A stretch of DNA of 64,000 nt from Flavobacterium sp. (GTDB lineage Bacteria; Bacteroidota; Bacteroidia; Flavobacteriales; Flavobacteriaceae). Below are positions 1 through 8,513 of the stretch, one piece after another. The DNA lies in NCBI RefSeq assembly GCF_024642105.1, contig NZ_JAHEBT010000054.1, positions 1-64,000 of the forward strand, read 5' to 3'. Below the pieces are notes generated by a model. That model saw only the letters and a list, made by a program, of their open reading frames with translations, ran no database searches and was not told where the DNA came from. The translations under genes were made by a program, and so were the position numbers. Each line of letters starts with the position of its first letter. Within the stretch, counting starts at the first letter, position 1.

Positions 1-80
1 CTCTATTTTAAAATCTTTTTGAGATTTTTTTTAAACTGCTTTTCATTATATAAGTAAGAACTTCTGCGTCAATGCGGGTG

Positions 81-110
81 CAAAAGTACAACCTAAATCC
101 GCTTTCACAA
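81..110 (-). promoter_or_regulatory. Strong promoter facing out of the left edge (stable-RNA-like)
   Basis: On the minus strand a TACTTTTG -7 box (88 to 81) lies 19 bases downstream of a TTG -33 box (110 to 108), close to the Bacteroidetes TTTG/TAnnTTTG promoter. The bases that follow (CACCCGC, then an AT-rich leader with a small hairpin near positions 10-30) resemble what I recall of leaders in front of rRNA operons in this group. The gene it drives is outside the window, so the target is inferred. Confidence 0.5.
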
Positions 111-244
111 GCTTTTTTAAACTTTATTTTTTGCCTTTTTTATAACTCCTTGATTACCCGTTTTGTAAACCACAAAGTTTTTTTTGTGAAGGATCGTTGA
201 AAAGGCTTTTTGTAAAAATTTACCGCAGATTCGCAGATTTTTTA

Positions 245-345
245 ACCATATAAGGCATTGAAGTTTTTTTGAACCATTTAGAGATTAAGAAATATAAAGA
301 AGATTTAAACCATATAAGGAATATAAGGAAATATAAGGTTTTTGA
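245..345. repeat. Low-complexity ATATAAGG-rich tract
   Basis: Repeated variants of ACCATATAAGG and ATATAAGGAA occur at about 246, 309, 320 and 330. The stretch is AT-rich with no credible coding frame, and no function is visible. The rest of 120-380 also shows nothing recognisable. Confidence 0.45.
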
Positions 346-379
346 ATTTTGATATTGGTATTGAAATTGAAGTTGAATC

Positions 380-500
380 CGCGTTAGGGATAGCAGCGAA
401 AAGCCCACAGCATGTGAAGCATAGCGTAACAGCGAGGACTTGTAGCAAATAGCCCGACCTGTCTTTGCGAGGTCACGAAGCCAACAGGAAACGCCCAGAA
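380..500. repeat. Dispersed intergenic repeat, copy 1
   Basis: The stretch begins GCGTTAGGGATAGCAGCG and contains AAAGCCC, GCGAGGACTTG, ATAGCCCGACC and ends ACGCCC. The same ordered words recur at 25490-25612, and a shorter relative is at 41581-41662. It is far more GC-rich than its surroundings and abuts the 3' end of the permease gene on the opposite strand. It looks like a Flavobacterium-type dispersed repeat with internal complementarity; no ORF or transposase is present. Confidence 0.7.
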
Positions 501-504
501 TTAC

Positions 505-1740
505 TTACTCGTAGCGAATGGCTTTGATGGGAGAAATTTTAGTAATGATATAAGAGGGAATCAACAATACCAAGAAACAAACCGTTATTGTAAGCAGGTT
601 CAATGCAGCAATATATCCTAAATTAAAATAAACTGGAGCTTGGTTAACATAATAATTTTCGGGGTTGAGCTGAATGACACCAAAGTATTTTTGGATAAGC
701 AGCACTCCTATTCCAATGCCATTGCCCCACAGGAGTCCTCGAAGAATTAAATAAAAGGCATTGTACAAGAATATTTTTCGCACAGACCAGTCACTTGCCC
801 CAAGCGCTTTTAAAATTCCTATCATTTGTGTACGTTCTAAAATAAGAACAAGCAAAGCCACTACCATATTTATAGTAGCTACTACTATCATCACTCCAAG
901 AATGACAATAATATTGAAATCGAATAACTGCAACCAATCAAATATATAACTGTATTTTTCGATTATGGTTTTGGAATCCAAATTGGAAGGCGTTTGCTGA
1001 TACACTTCATCTCCAACTGCTTGAATTTGATTAAAATCTTGCACAAAAATCTCAAACGCACCAATTTCGTTTGGAGTCCACTTATTAATTCGTTGAATGT
1101 GTCGAATGTCGCCTATTATATACGTAGCATCAAATTCTTGAAATCCCGAGTTAAAGATTCCTGTTATTTTAAATCTTCGAATGTTAGGAAGTTGGTTTTG
1201 ATTTTCTTTGATAAAAAAAGTATTGAAAGCATCTCCTACTTTTAATTGCAATCTGTCAGCTAAGAATTGAGAAATCACGACCTCTGAATTGAGTTGGCTT
1301 GACAAATTAGGCAAACGTCCCGCTATCAAATACTCTTTAATATTACTCCATTGATAATCGGTTCCAACCCCTTTGAAAATAATTCCCTCAAAAGCTTTTT
1401 CTGTTCGAATAATTCCTGCTTTGGTGGCAATGGCTTGGATATGACTAATTCCAGCAACTGAATTGAACTTAGGGTAAAACTCCTGATTCTTGGCTATAGG
1501 GGTTAATGTTGCTTCCGATTGGTTATTATCATAATTTGAAATAATGATGTGACCATTGAAAGCCGATACTTTTTCTCTGATTTTTTGTTGTAAGCCAATC
1601 CCTGTCGCTACCGAAACAATCATCATTACCATCCCAATCGCAATAGCTGCAATGGCAATTTTTATTATTGGCGCAGAAATACTACTTTTATAATCTTTAG
1701 CAGTAATCAATCTTTTGGCGATGAAATATTCTAAATTCAA
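505..1740 (-). CDS. ABC transporter permease, LolC/LolE-FtsX type
   Basis: A 411-residue inner-membrane permease of the MacB/FtsX family, which works with an ATPase to move lipoproteins or other envelope substrates. One membrane segment lies near residues 25-48, then a periplasmic domain of about 220 residues, then three segments near 275-300, 325-350 and 375-400. The cytoplasmic LGVMIVVATINMV region and a C-terminal SPIKAIRYE are family hallmarks. The start codon is TTG at 1740; no in-frame ATG fits and MNLEYFIAKRL is the expected N-terminus. A TATTTTTG box (1771 to 1764) lies just upstream. No ATPase gene is adjacent. The exact substrate is not shown. Confidence 0.85.
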   Translation of the reverse strand: MNLEYFIAKRLITAKDYKSSISAPIIKIAIAAIAIGMVMMIVSVATGIGLQQKIREKVSAFNGHIIISNYDNNQSEATLTPIAKNQEFYPKFNSVAGISHIQAIATKAGIIRTEKAFEGIIFKGVGTDYQWSNIKEYLIAGRLPNLSSQLNSEVVISQFLADRLQLKVGDAFNTFFIKENQNQLPNIRRFKITGIFNSGFQEFDATYIIGDIRHIQRINKWTPNEIGAFEIFVQDFNQIQAVGDEVYQQTPSNLDSKTIIEKYSYIFDWLQLFDFNIIVILGVMIVVATINMVVALLVLILERTQMIGILKALGASDWSVRKIFLYNAFYLILRGLLWGNGIGIGVLLIQKYFGVIQLNPENYYVNQAPVYFNLGYIAALNLLTITVCFLVLLIPSYIITKISPIKAIRYE

Positions 1741-1822
1741 GTTGATTCGGTATTTACTTGAGCCAAAAATACAGCTAAAACACGAATTACACTAATTGAC
1801 TTTAACTTTATTTATTTTGACA

Positions 1823-3058
1823 ATGACAGTCTCTTTTAGAAAACACTCTCCTTTAATTGGTCTTCTTTTTTTCATTGTTTCTTGCTCAATACATAAAACT
1901 CTTCCAACAAAAAATACCACTCCACACACAACCGTCACTGGAATTCAGAACCATATTCGACCTAACCAACCGACAGATTTCAAAACGGGTGCTGACAACT
2001 TCGAAAGCTACCTCCCTCTTTTAAAAGATAAAAAAGTAGGAGTAATAAGCAACCAAACCGGAATTTTAACCAACGGAACTCATTTGGTAGATTTTTTGAT
2101 TGCCAATGCCGTCCAAGTCGAAAAAATATTTGCACCTGAACATGGCTTTCGTGGTACAGCAGATGCTGGCGAACTCATTATTGATGGGAAAGATACCAAA
2201 ACGGGATTGCCCATTATTTCACTTTATGGCTCTAATAAAAAACCGAAACCAGAACAACTAGAAGGAATTGACATTTTGGTGTTTGACATTCAAGATGTGG
2301 GGGCACGTTTTTACACTTATATTTCTAGCCTTCATTATATCATGGAAGCTTGTGCCGAAAATAACATTCCTCTTTTGATTTTAGACCGACCGAATCCAAA
2401 CGGATTCATTATTGACGGACCTATTTTAGAAAAAGAATTCACAAGTTTTGTAGGCATGCACCCCGTACCGGTACTTTATGGAATGACTATTGGCGAATAT
2501 GCCCAAATGATTAATGGTGAAAAATGGCTCAAAGACGAAGTGCAATGTGATTTAAAAGTGATTCCTAGTGTTCATTATGATCGAAATGCTTCGTGTCATT
2601 TATCAGAAAGACCATCACCAAATCTTCCTAACGACCAAGCCGTCAATCTATATGCGAGCTTGTGCTTTTTTGAAGGAACCAATGTTAGCGTAGGAAGGGG
2701 TACTAACAAACAATTCCAAATTTATGGCTCGCCATTTTTACCCAATACTGGATTTAGTTTTACTCCTGAATCCAATTTGGGGGCAAAAGAACCAATGCAT
2801 AAAGGCGCTATTTGCTATGGAGAAGATTTATCTACTATTGAACCGGTAAACCAAATTGAATTGGAATGGCTTATCAAAGCGTACAACACTACACAAGATA
2901 AAACTAAATTTTTCATTCCGTTTTTTACCAAATTAGCGGGAACGACCACTTTACAGCGTCAAATTGAAGAAGGCTTTTCTGAACGAAAAATTAAAAAAAG
3001 TTGGAAACCAGGCCTAGATCAGTTTAAAGAAATTCGAAAAAAATATTTATTGTACTAA
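1823..3058 (+). CDS. DUF1343 lipoprotein, NamZ-like exo-N-acetylmuramidase
   Basis: A 411-residue protein of the DUF1343 family, whose characterised members (NamZ) cleave N-acetylmuramic acid from the ends of peptidoglycan fragments. The N-terminus has a lipoprotein signal ending LLFFIVSCS. Family motifs include GVISNQTG, APEHGFRG, FDIQDVGARFYTY, LDRPNPNG and VSVGRGT. The frame is open from a TTG at 1796, but ATG at 1823 gives a clean signal peptide and is preferred. It likely acts in the periplasm or outer membrane in cell-wall recycling. Its TAA overlaps the TAG of the convergent YkgJ-type gene. Confidence 0.85.
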   Translation: MTVSFRKHSPLIGLLFFIVSCSIHKTLPTKNTTPHTTVTGIQNHIRPNQPTDFKTGADNFESYLPLLKDKKVGVISNQTGILTNGTHLVDFLIANAVQVEKIFAPEHGFRGTADAGELIIDGKDTKTGLPIISLYGSNKKPKPEQLEGIDILVFDIQDVGARFYTYISSLHYIMEACAENNIPLLILDRPNPNGFIIDGPILEKEFTSFVGMHPVPVLYGMTIGEYAQMINGEKWLKDEVQCDLKVIPSVHYDRNASCHLSERPSPNLPNDQAVNLYASLCFFEGTNVSVGRGTNKQFQIYGSPFLPNTGFSFTPESNLGAKEPMHKGAICYGEDLSTIEPVNQIELEWLIKAYNTTQDKTKFFIPFFTKLAGTTTLQRQIEEGFSERKIKKSWKPGLDQFKEIRKKYLLY

Positions 3059-3552
3059 AGCGGTAATTTCTTTTTCATTTCTTCTACAATGTTATAGACT
3101 GCAGGACAAATGGGAATGTTTTTTAAAGTCAAATTAGTAATTTGCTGAAACTTTTTTCGGGCAGTATGTGGAAATTCACGACACGCCTTTGGACGAACAT
3201 CATAAATAAAACACGTATTGTCATGATCCAAAAAGGTACAAGGTACTGATTGCAACACATAATCATTGTCTTCATCAATACGAAGATACTGCTCGATAAA
3301 CTGTTGTGGTTTTTGTCTGAGATGTTTAGCAATTCGTTCAATATCCGCCGAAGTGAACAAAGGCCCGGTAGTTTTACAACAATTAGCACAAGTTAAGCAA
3401 TCCGTTTTTTTAAACTCAGTATCGTGCAATTCTTGCATTGCATAATCTAAATTCTTAGGCGCTTTCTTTTTCAGCTTATCAAAATACTTTTTGTTTTCGA
3501 TATGCTTATCTTTGGCAAGTTTGCCGAGTTCATTTAAATTTGGCTTTAACAT
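3055..3552 (-). CDS. YkgJ-family cysteine-cluster protein
   Basis: A 165-residue cytoplasmic protein of the YkgJ (UPF0153) family, a putative zinc or iron-binding cysteine cluster protein of unknown reaction. Visible ligands are CLTCANCC near residue 53, then C in SVPCTF, C in NTCFIYDVRPKAC, and a late C in IPICPAVY. The RPKACREFPH string is typical of the family. Its stop codon overlaps that of the convergent DUF1343 gene, so the two are convergent with no spacer. Confidence 0.85.
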   Translation of the reverse strand: MLKPNLNELGKLAKDKHIENKKYFDKLKKKAPKNLDYAMQELHDTEFKKTDCLTCANCCKTTGPLFTSADIERIAKHLRQKPQQFIEQYLRIDEDNDYVLQSVPCTFLDHDNTCFIYDVRPKACREFPHTARKKFQQITNLTLKNIPICPAVYNIVEEMKKKLPL

Positions 3553-3633
3553 TATATTAGATTTCTAACGCAAAGTTAAACAACTTGAAACTAAAAAAAG
3601 AGGAAAGATTACTTCGTTCCTCGCAATGACATT

Positions 3634-4338
3634 ATGAAAGACCTTTTCGGAAAAGCCATACTCGATTACCAAACTCACAATAATCCTGAAAACATCATTA
3701 CATCGACTTCTATTTCGGAAGAAGATGAAATAGAAGTGGCGTATTTATTTCGAAGCTTTGACGAAATGCCCGCTATAGAACAAAAGGCATTACAATTAGC
3801 CAAAGGCAGCACTTTAGATGTGGGATGTGGTGCAGGAAGTCACGGATTGTATTTGCAAAACAACCGAAATATAAATGTCCATTCTATTGATATTTCTAAA
3901 AACGCTATTCAAGCTTGTTCACTTCGCGGATTGAAAAATGCACGAGCTATCGATGTATTAGATTTAGAAAACGAAAAATACGACACTATTCTTTTATTGA
4001 TGAACGGTACAGGAATTTTTGAAACTTTAAAAAAAACAGCTATTTATCTTCAAAAACTGAAAAGCTTACTACATCCAAACGGACAAATTTTAATTGATTC
4101 CTCTGACATTATTTATATGTTTGACGAAGACGAAGATGGAGGCAAGTGGATTCCGAGCGACAATTATTACGGCGAATTAACGTTTAATCTTCAATATAAA
4201 AATGAAAAAGTAGCCCCTTTTCCTTGGCTATATATGGATTATAACACCCTTCAAAATGCAGCTTTAGCCAATGGACTGCAATGCCAACTTATTCTTGAAG
4301 GCGACCATTTTGATTACTTAGCACAACTTACTGTTTAA
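3634..4338 (+). CDS. Class I SAM-dependent methyltransferase
   Basis: A 234-residue protein with a Rossmann-type SAM-binding motif LDVGCGAGSHGLYL (residues about 60-73), then the acidic strand SIDIS and a DVLDL motif, matching methyltransferase motifs I-III. The substrate is not recognisable. It is followed 17 bases later by the YfiT-like gene on the same strand, so the two are probably co-transcribed up to the terminator at 4890. Confidence 0.8.
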   Translation: MKDLFGKAILDYQTHNNPENIITSTSISEEDEIEVAYLFRSFDEMPAIEQKALQLAKGSTLDVGCGAGSHGLYLQNNRNINVHSIDISKNAIQACSLRGLKNARAIDVLDLENEKYDTILLLMNGTGIFETLKKTAIYLQKLKSLLHPNGQILIDSSDIIYMFDEDEDGGKWIPSDNYYGELTFNLQYKNEKVAPFPWLYMDYNTLQNAALANGLQCQLILEGDHFDYLAQLTV

Positions 4339-4355
4339 CACAACTACTCTAAGAG

Positions 4356-4886
4356 ATGGAAGACAAATTACGTTACCCTATTGGAAAATTTACGGCTCCT
4401 CAAGTTTATACAACTGACTATCTATCGGAGCGCATTCAGGAAATTGCTGAATTCCCTGCATTATTAAAAAAAGAAGTGGCACAGCTGAATGATGAACAAT
4501 TGGACACCCCTTATAGAGAGGGTGGATGGTCGATTAGACAAGTAGTTCACCATTGTGCCGATAGCCATACGAACTGTTTCATCCGAATTAAATGGGCTTT
4601 AACCGAAGACAATCCTACCATAAAATTCTATTATGAAGACCGTTGGGGTGGAATGGACGATAATGTAAAAATGCCTATTGAACCTACGCTAGCTTTATTA
4701 GAAGGATTGCATTTTCGTTTGGCTTATCTACTGAACAGTTTATCTGATTCTGATTTAGAAAAATCATTTATCCATCCCGAACATAATGCGTCCTTCCAAA
4801 TCAAAGAGATTATTGGAACGTATGCTTGGCATGGATTACACCATTTGGCACACATTACTGAATTAAAAAAGCGAAAAGGATGGTAA
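4356..4886 (+). CDS. YfiT/BstA-type DinB-fold metal-dependent transferase
   Basis: A 176-residue DinB-superfamily protein of the YfiT group, annotated elsewhere as putative metal hydrolases or bacillithiol S-transferases. The metal-binding histidines are visible: one in VVHHCADSH (about 65-73) and the pair in HGLHHLAH (about 159-166). RYPIGKF at the N-terminus is characteristic. Flavobacteria are thought to use bacillithiol, so a role in thiol conjugation of electrophiles is plausible but inferred. A rho-independent terminator follows immediately. Confidence 0.82.
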   Translation: MEDKLRYPIGKFTAPQVYTTDYLSERIQEIAEFPALLKKEVAQLNDEQLDTPYREGGWSIRQVVHHCADSHTNCFIRIKWALTEDNPTIKFYYEDRWGGMDDNVKMPIEPTLALLEGLHFRLAYLLNSLSDSDLEKSFIHPEHNASFQIKEIIGTYAWHGLHHLAHITELKKRKGW

Positions 4887-4889
4887 ACA

Positions 4890-4920
4890 AAAAAACTCCA
4901 AACAGTGTTTGGAGTTTTTT
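4890..4920. terminator. Bidirectional intrinsic terminator
   Basis: A 14-bp perfect stem (4890-4903 with 4907-4920) has a 3-base loop. It is A-rich on the left and T-rich on the right, so it works on both strands. It separates the YfiT-like gene (plus) from queE (minus). Confidence 0.9.
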
Positions 4921-4921
4921 G

Positions 4922-5554
4922 TTAAGGAATATTCAAATATTTATGTGTTTGTAAAGAAACGCGCCATTTTGGATTGTTCATAACATAATCTACAATCATT
5001 GGTGTCATTTCTTCTCTTTTACTCCATTCTGGTTGCAAAAAAAGGATGGCATTTTTGTTTACTTTTTCAGCTTGTTCCTCAGCAAAAACAAAATCGTGTT
5101 TGTTATAAATAATTACTTTTAACTCATCCGCATTATCATATACGGTTTGAGTTGGTAATTTATATTTTTTTGGAGAAAGACAAATCCAATCCCAAGTTCC
5201 GGAAAGTGGATAAGCCCCTGAAGTTTCTATATGAACTTTTACATTATTATCTTTTAGTTTTTGGGTTAACAAAGTCATGTCCCAAGTAAGTGGCTCCCCT
5301 CCGGTTACTACAACCGTATCAGCATATTTGGTGGCATTGGCCACAATTAAATCTACACTTGTTGGCGGATGCAACTCAGCATTCCAACTTTCTTTTACAT
5401 CGCACCAATGACAACCTACATCACAACCGCCTATTCTTATAAAATAAGCTGCAGTTCCTGTGTGTGAACCTTCGCCTTGAATTGTATAAAATTCTTCCAT
5501 CAAAGGCAACATCGCTCCTCTATTAACTTCTAACTGTATTTCTTTTGATAACAT
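4922..5554 (-). CDS. queE: 7-carboxy-7-deazaguanine synthase (radical SAM)
   Basis: A 210-residue radical SAM enzyme that turns 6-carboxy-tetrahydropterin into 7-carboxy-7-deazaguanine in the queuosine pathway. The 4Fe-4S motif is the CxxxCxxC form in GGCDVGCHWCDVK (residues about 43-55), followed by VVVTGGEPL as the SAM-binding GGE motif. The N-terminal EEFYTIQGEG and C-terminal LQTHKYLNIP are typical. A TATCTTTG -7 box lies at 5580 to 5573 on the minus strand. The queuosine gene queA is at 25804-26853 in this window. Confidence 0.93.
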   Translation of the reverse strand: MLSKEIQLEVNRGAMLPLMEEFYTIQGEGSHTGTAAYFIRIGGCDVGCHWCDVKESWNAELHPPTSVDLIVANATKYADTVVVTGGEPLTWDMTLLTQKLKDNNVKVHIETSGAYPLSGTWDWICLSPKKYKLPTQTVYDNADELKVIIYNKHDFVFAEEQAEKVNKNAILFLQPEWSKREEMTPMIVDYVMNNPKWRVSLQTHKYLNIP

Positions 5555-5630
5555 CTACTTCTTTTGAAGTTGCAAAGATAGTCATTTACAAAATTCATAT
5601 CCTATCTTCTTTTCCCTTAAAAATGAGCAT

Positions 5631-5663
5631 AAAAAAACCGACAATTAATTGTCGGTTTTTTTT
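5631..5663. terminator. Intrinsic terminator after the Ton/TPR operon
   Basis: A perfect palindrome with core ACCGACAATTAATTGTCGGT is flanked by A and T runs. It lies just downstream of the TPR gene on the minus strand and upstream of the queE promoter, so it probably closes the exbB operon. Confidence 0.88.
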
Positions 5664-5680
5664 AAATATAAATAGTTTAT

Positions 5681-7348
5681 TTATTTCAATTGTTTGATCG
5701 AACTCAATGCGTATGCATTCGTTGGATCAATAACTAAAGTCTTATTAAAGTACTCTACTGCTTTTACTTTATCTGTATTAGCATAAGTAGCTCCAATAGT
5801 ATTGTAGCTTTCAGCTATTTTTTTAATAACCGCTGGTTTCGCTAATTCATCAGCCCCTTTAGCTGTTACTGCAGCTACGTATGCTTCATAAAATTTAATA
5901 GTATTTGCATCATTCTCCATCAAGCTATTTGTTCTAGCTTTAAATAAATACGCTTCATAATACCCTGGTGAAGCTACTAAAACTTTGTCAAAAGCAGCAT
6001 CTGCTTTTTGAAGTCCAATAGTGTCTGGCTTAACATCTTTTTTATTATTAGCATAATATAAAGACAAACCGAAATACAAATTATCATCTAAATAATTTTT
6101 AGATTCTTGATTAGAAGCTCCAAATTCAAAAATTGCGGCTGCCTCTTTGTACAATTTTTGAGAAAATAATTTCTTCCCTTCTTCGTTCAAATCCTCAACT
6201 GCTAACGGCTCCATTTCTAACGCCTTTTTAATCGAAGTTAAACCTGCTTCAAAAGCAACAGGATCTATAGAAAGCCCGTCAGCGCTTGTTCCTTTTTTAA
6301 TTTTAGCTAAACCTAATACTTGAAAGTCTTTTGCAATAATTTTATTAGCTGAGTTAGACGTAAATGTTTCTAAAGATTGGATTGCTTTGTCAACATTCCC
6401 ATTTTCAAAAGCAGCGTATCCTAAATAACGATAAATTCTTGGATTCACTTTATCCAATTCAATCATTTTATTCGCTTCTTCTTCTAACGCTTTGTATTCT
6501 TTAGCTAAAATCAAAAAGTCGGCACGACGCATTCTTGAATGAATAGAATAATCCGTCAAGTCCATGTACTTTTGGTAATAATCAATTGCTATTTTAAAAT
6601 TTTCAGCCGCTTTAGACGGTTTATTTCTTGCGATTTTATAATAGGTTTCAGCTAACTCTCTGTAAACTGGACCATAATTAGGGTTGATAGCGATTACCTC
6701 GTTATATGCCTTAGAAGCTTCATCGTATGATTTAGCCCCTTTTAACAAAACACCCAATTGCATTTTTGCTCTTAACAAAGTATTGTCTGCTTGAAATGCG
6801 TCTCTATATGCTTTATAAGCATCATTTTGATTACTCAAACCATAATAAGCATCACCTAATGCCAATTGCACTTGTGCATCCAATGAATTGTTCACCAATG
6901 CACGTTTTAAAACGGCAACAGCTGCTTTAAAATTTGGTTTTTCAGCATTCATATACGCTCTAGCGACATACACATACTCTTCAAAATCTTTTTTACGCAT
7001 GTCTTTTGTTGCTAAAATAAATTTAGCATTAGCAGCAATCGTATCATTTCTATCTAAATCCATTTGTCCCAATCCAATATTATTGAATCGAGCACCTTCA
7101 GACGCTAGTAATCCTTTGTCAAAAGAAATTTTAGCCGAATCTTTTATACTTTGAGTTAAATATACATTTCCCAAAATAAAGGAAGCCATTCCGTTAGAAG
7201 GTTTAACTTGTAGAATTGATTTCAAAATAGATTTAGCCTCTTCATATTTCTCGGCATCAATAGCCTTTTTTGCTTGATTAATATCTTGAGCATGACTTAC
7301 AGATACAGAAGTCAAAAGAACTAATCCAAAAATTTTAAATGTATTCAT
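5681..7348 (-). CDS. Exported tetratricopeptide-repeat protein
   Basis: A 555-residue protein with a signal peptide (cleavage after VSVSHA, about residue 20) followed by TPR repeats through most of its length. Examples are AKKAIDAEKYEEAKSILKS, DAQVQLALGDAYYGL and the C-terminal KAVEYFNKTLVIDPTNAYAL. It is the last gene of the Ton operon, 17 bases after the PstS-like gene. TPR proteins in this position are a recurrent neighbour of exbB-exbD-tonB in Bacteroidetes. A scaffold role for the periplasmic or outer-membrane side of the Ton machine is inferred. Confidence 0.85.
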   Translation of the reverse strand: MNTFKIFGLVLLTSVSVSHAQDINQAKKAIDAEKYEEAKSILKSILQVKPSNGMASFILGNVYLTQSIKDSAKISFDKGLLASEGARFNNIGLGQMDLDRNDTIAANAKFILATKDMRKKDFEEYVYVARAYMNAEKPNFKAAVAVLKRALVNNSLDAQVQLALGDAYYGLSNQNDAYKAYRDAFQADNTLLRAKMQLGVLLKGAKSYDEASKAYNEVIAINPNYGPVYRELAETYYKIARNKPSKAAENFKIAIDYYQKYMDLTDYSIHSRMRRADFLILAKEYKALEEEANKMIELDKVNPRIYRYLGYAAFENGNVDKAIQSLETFTSNSANKIIAKDFQVLGLAKIKKGTSADGLSIDPVAFEAGLTSIKKALEMEPLAVEDLNEEGKKLFSQKLYKEAAAIFEFGASNQESKNYLDDNLYFGLSLYYANNKKDVKPDTIGLQKADAAFDKVLVASPGYYEAYLFKARTNSLMENDANTIKFYEAYVAAVTAKGADELAKPAVIKKIAESYNTIGATYANTDKVKAVEYFNKTLVIDPTNAYALSSIKQLK

Positions 7349-7364
7349 CTTTATTATAATTAAT

Positions 7365-8279
7365 TTATTTTTTATCGTTGATGATTTGTTTTCTAATATT
7401 CAATTTTCTAGGCGGCACTTTTACAGGTAAAAGCCCTGATTTTAAAATAATTCGTTGACCGATATCACCTGCCACAAAAGAAGCAAAACCCATACCTAAT
7501 CCTGAATAACCCTGACAATTGACAATGTACAAATCACGTGCCAAAGCATATTTTCCTTCTGCAATATTATTTTGATCTGGGAAATAGTAATTTGAATCTT
7601 TCAGACCTCTTATACTTAGTATATTGACCTTATCAACATATTTTTTCATTTCTGGACTTGGTTGTGACAACCAATTCAGACCAACAACACCTATCAATCC
7701 AGTATTCTCGGAGACAAATTTAATAACCTCGTTATTAGTTCCAAAAGAAAAAACTCCTTTTTTAGGAATTGATGATAAACCAGCCAAAGAATCCATGTAG
7801 CGTACTGTACTTGAATTAGGGTTGTCAAAAACCAATCCTTTAATTTTGGTTTGCTCTTTCCCTCTCATAAATTCCAGCACATCGCTTAAAGCTACTAAAG
7901 TGTCATTAGAATTTGTATTAGAAATCAATACAATTGCATCAATAGCTATTGGAGTCGTTTTAGGTATAATTTTTCTACTTGCAAAAACTTTCATCTCATC
8001 AGCATTCAATCTCCTAGAAAGTACTGCAATACTTGAAGTATCTTTAACCAATGCTTGAATGACCTCATTCTCGGATTTTGCATCCAATTTAATCTTTGCC
8101 TCATATCTACTTTCAAATATTTCTATTTGATCTTCCATAATAGGCTTTAAAGTTTCGTCAACCAAAAGTGTGGCTTTACCTTTCAAAATGGTTTCTTGAT
8201 TTCGATTGTTTGATTTATTACAAGCAGTAAAAAACAAAACTAATAAAACCAAACTGGATAATTTTGCAGCGTTTCTCAT
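7365..8279 (-). CDS. PstS-like substrate-binding lipoprotein
   Basis: A 304-residue lipoprotein (signal ending LVLFFTAC, lipobox Cys about residue 20) with a periplasmic-binding fold like PstS. Characteristic segments are IAVLSRRLNADE, AIDAIVLISN and a FDNPNSSTVRYMDSL phosphate-loop-like segment. No pstC, pstA or pstB genes are nearby; it sits in a Ton operon between a small membrane protein and the TPR protein. It may therefore be an accessory of the Ton system rather than an ABC phosphate importer. The ligand is unproven. Confidence 0.78.
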   Translation of the reverse strand: MRNAAKLSSLVLLVLFFTACNKSNNRNQETILKGKATLLVDETLKPIMEDQIEIFESRYEAKIKLDAKSENEVIQALVKDTSSIAVLSRRLNADEMKVFASRKIIPKTTPIAIDAIVLISNTNSNDTLVALSDVLEFMRGKEQTKIKGLVFDNPNSSTVRYMDSLAGLSSIPKKGVFSFGTNNEVIKFVSENTGLIGVVGLNWLSQPSPEMKKYVDKVNILSIRGLKDSNYYFPDQNNIAEGKYALARDLYIVNCQGYSGLGMGFASFVAGDIGQRIILKSGLLPVKVPPRKLNIRKQIINDKK

Positions 8280-8282
8280 AAC

Positions 8283-8513
8283 TTAGTCTTTATTATCATT
8301 AATAATTCTTATGAATCTAAAAAAAGAATATACAATTAAAAGCACTCCAAAAGCAACTCTATAATTGTACTGCATTTGCAAAGGAAAATGCTTCATAAAG
8401 ATAACTAATAATCCCAAAACTAAATAAGATAATAAAAACAAAATTCCTATAACGAGAAGAAATCGCCCTTTGAGCGATTTCTTCTGAAAACTATTAACAA
8501 AGTTTTTTATCAT
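8283..8513 (-). CDS. Small two-helix membrane protein
   Basis: A 76-residue protein with two predicted membrane helices (about residues 18-40 and 50-66) and positively charged ends (MIKNFVNSFQKKSLKGR, RIINDNKD). I do not recognise a family. Its ATG overlaps the end of tonB by one base, so it is translationally coupled to tonB, and the lipoprotein gene follows after 3 bases. Placement argues for a structural accessory of the ExbB-ExbD-TonB complex (inference). Confidence 0.7.
   Translation of the reverse strand: MIKNFVNSFQKKSLKGRFLLVIGILFLLSYLVLGLLVIFMKHFPLQMQYNYRVAFGVLLIVYSFFRFIRIINDNKD

Noticed and set aside
220..408. 62-residue open frame on the minus strand near the left edge
   Set aside because: It is Phe/Ile/Gln low-complexity, lies over the ATATAAGG tract and repeat copy 1, and has no family features.
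7365..8279. PstS-like lipoprotein as proof of a phosphate ABC importer
   Set aside because: No pstC, pstA, pstB or phoU nearby; gene order ties it to the Ton operon instead.
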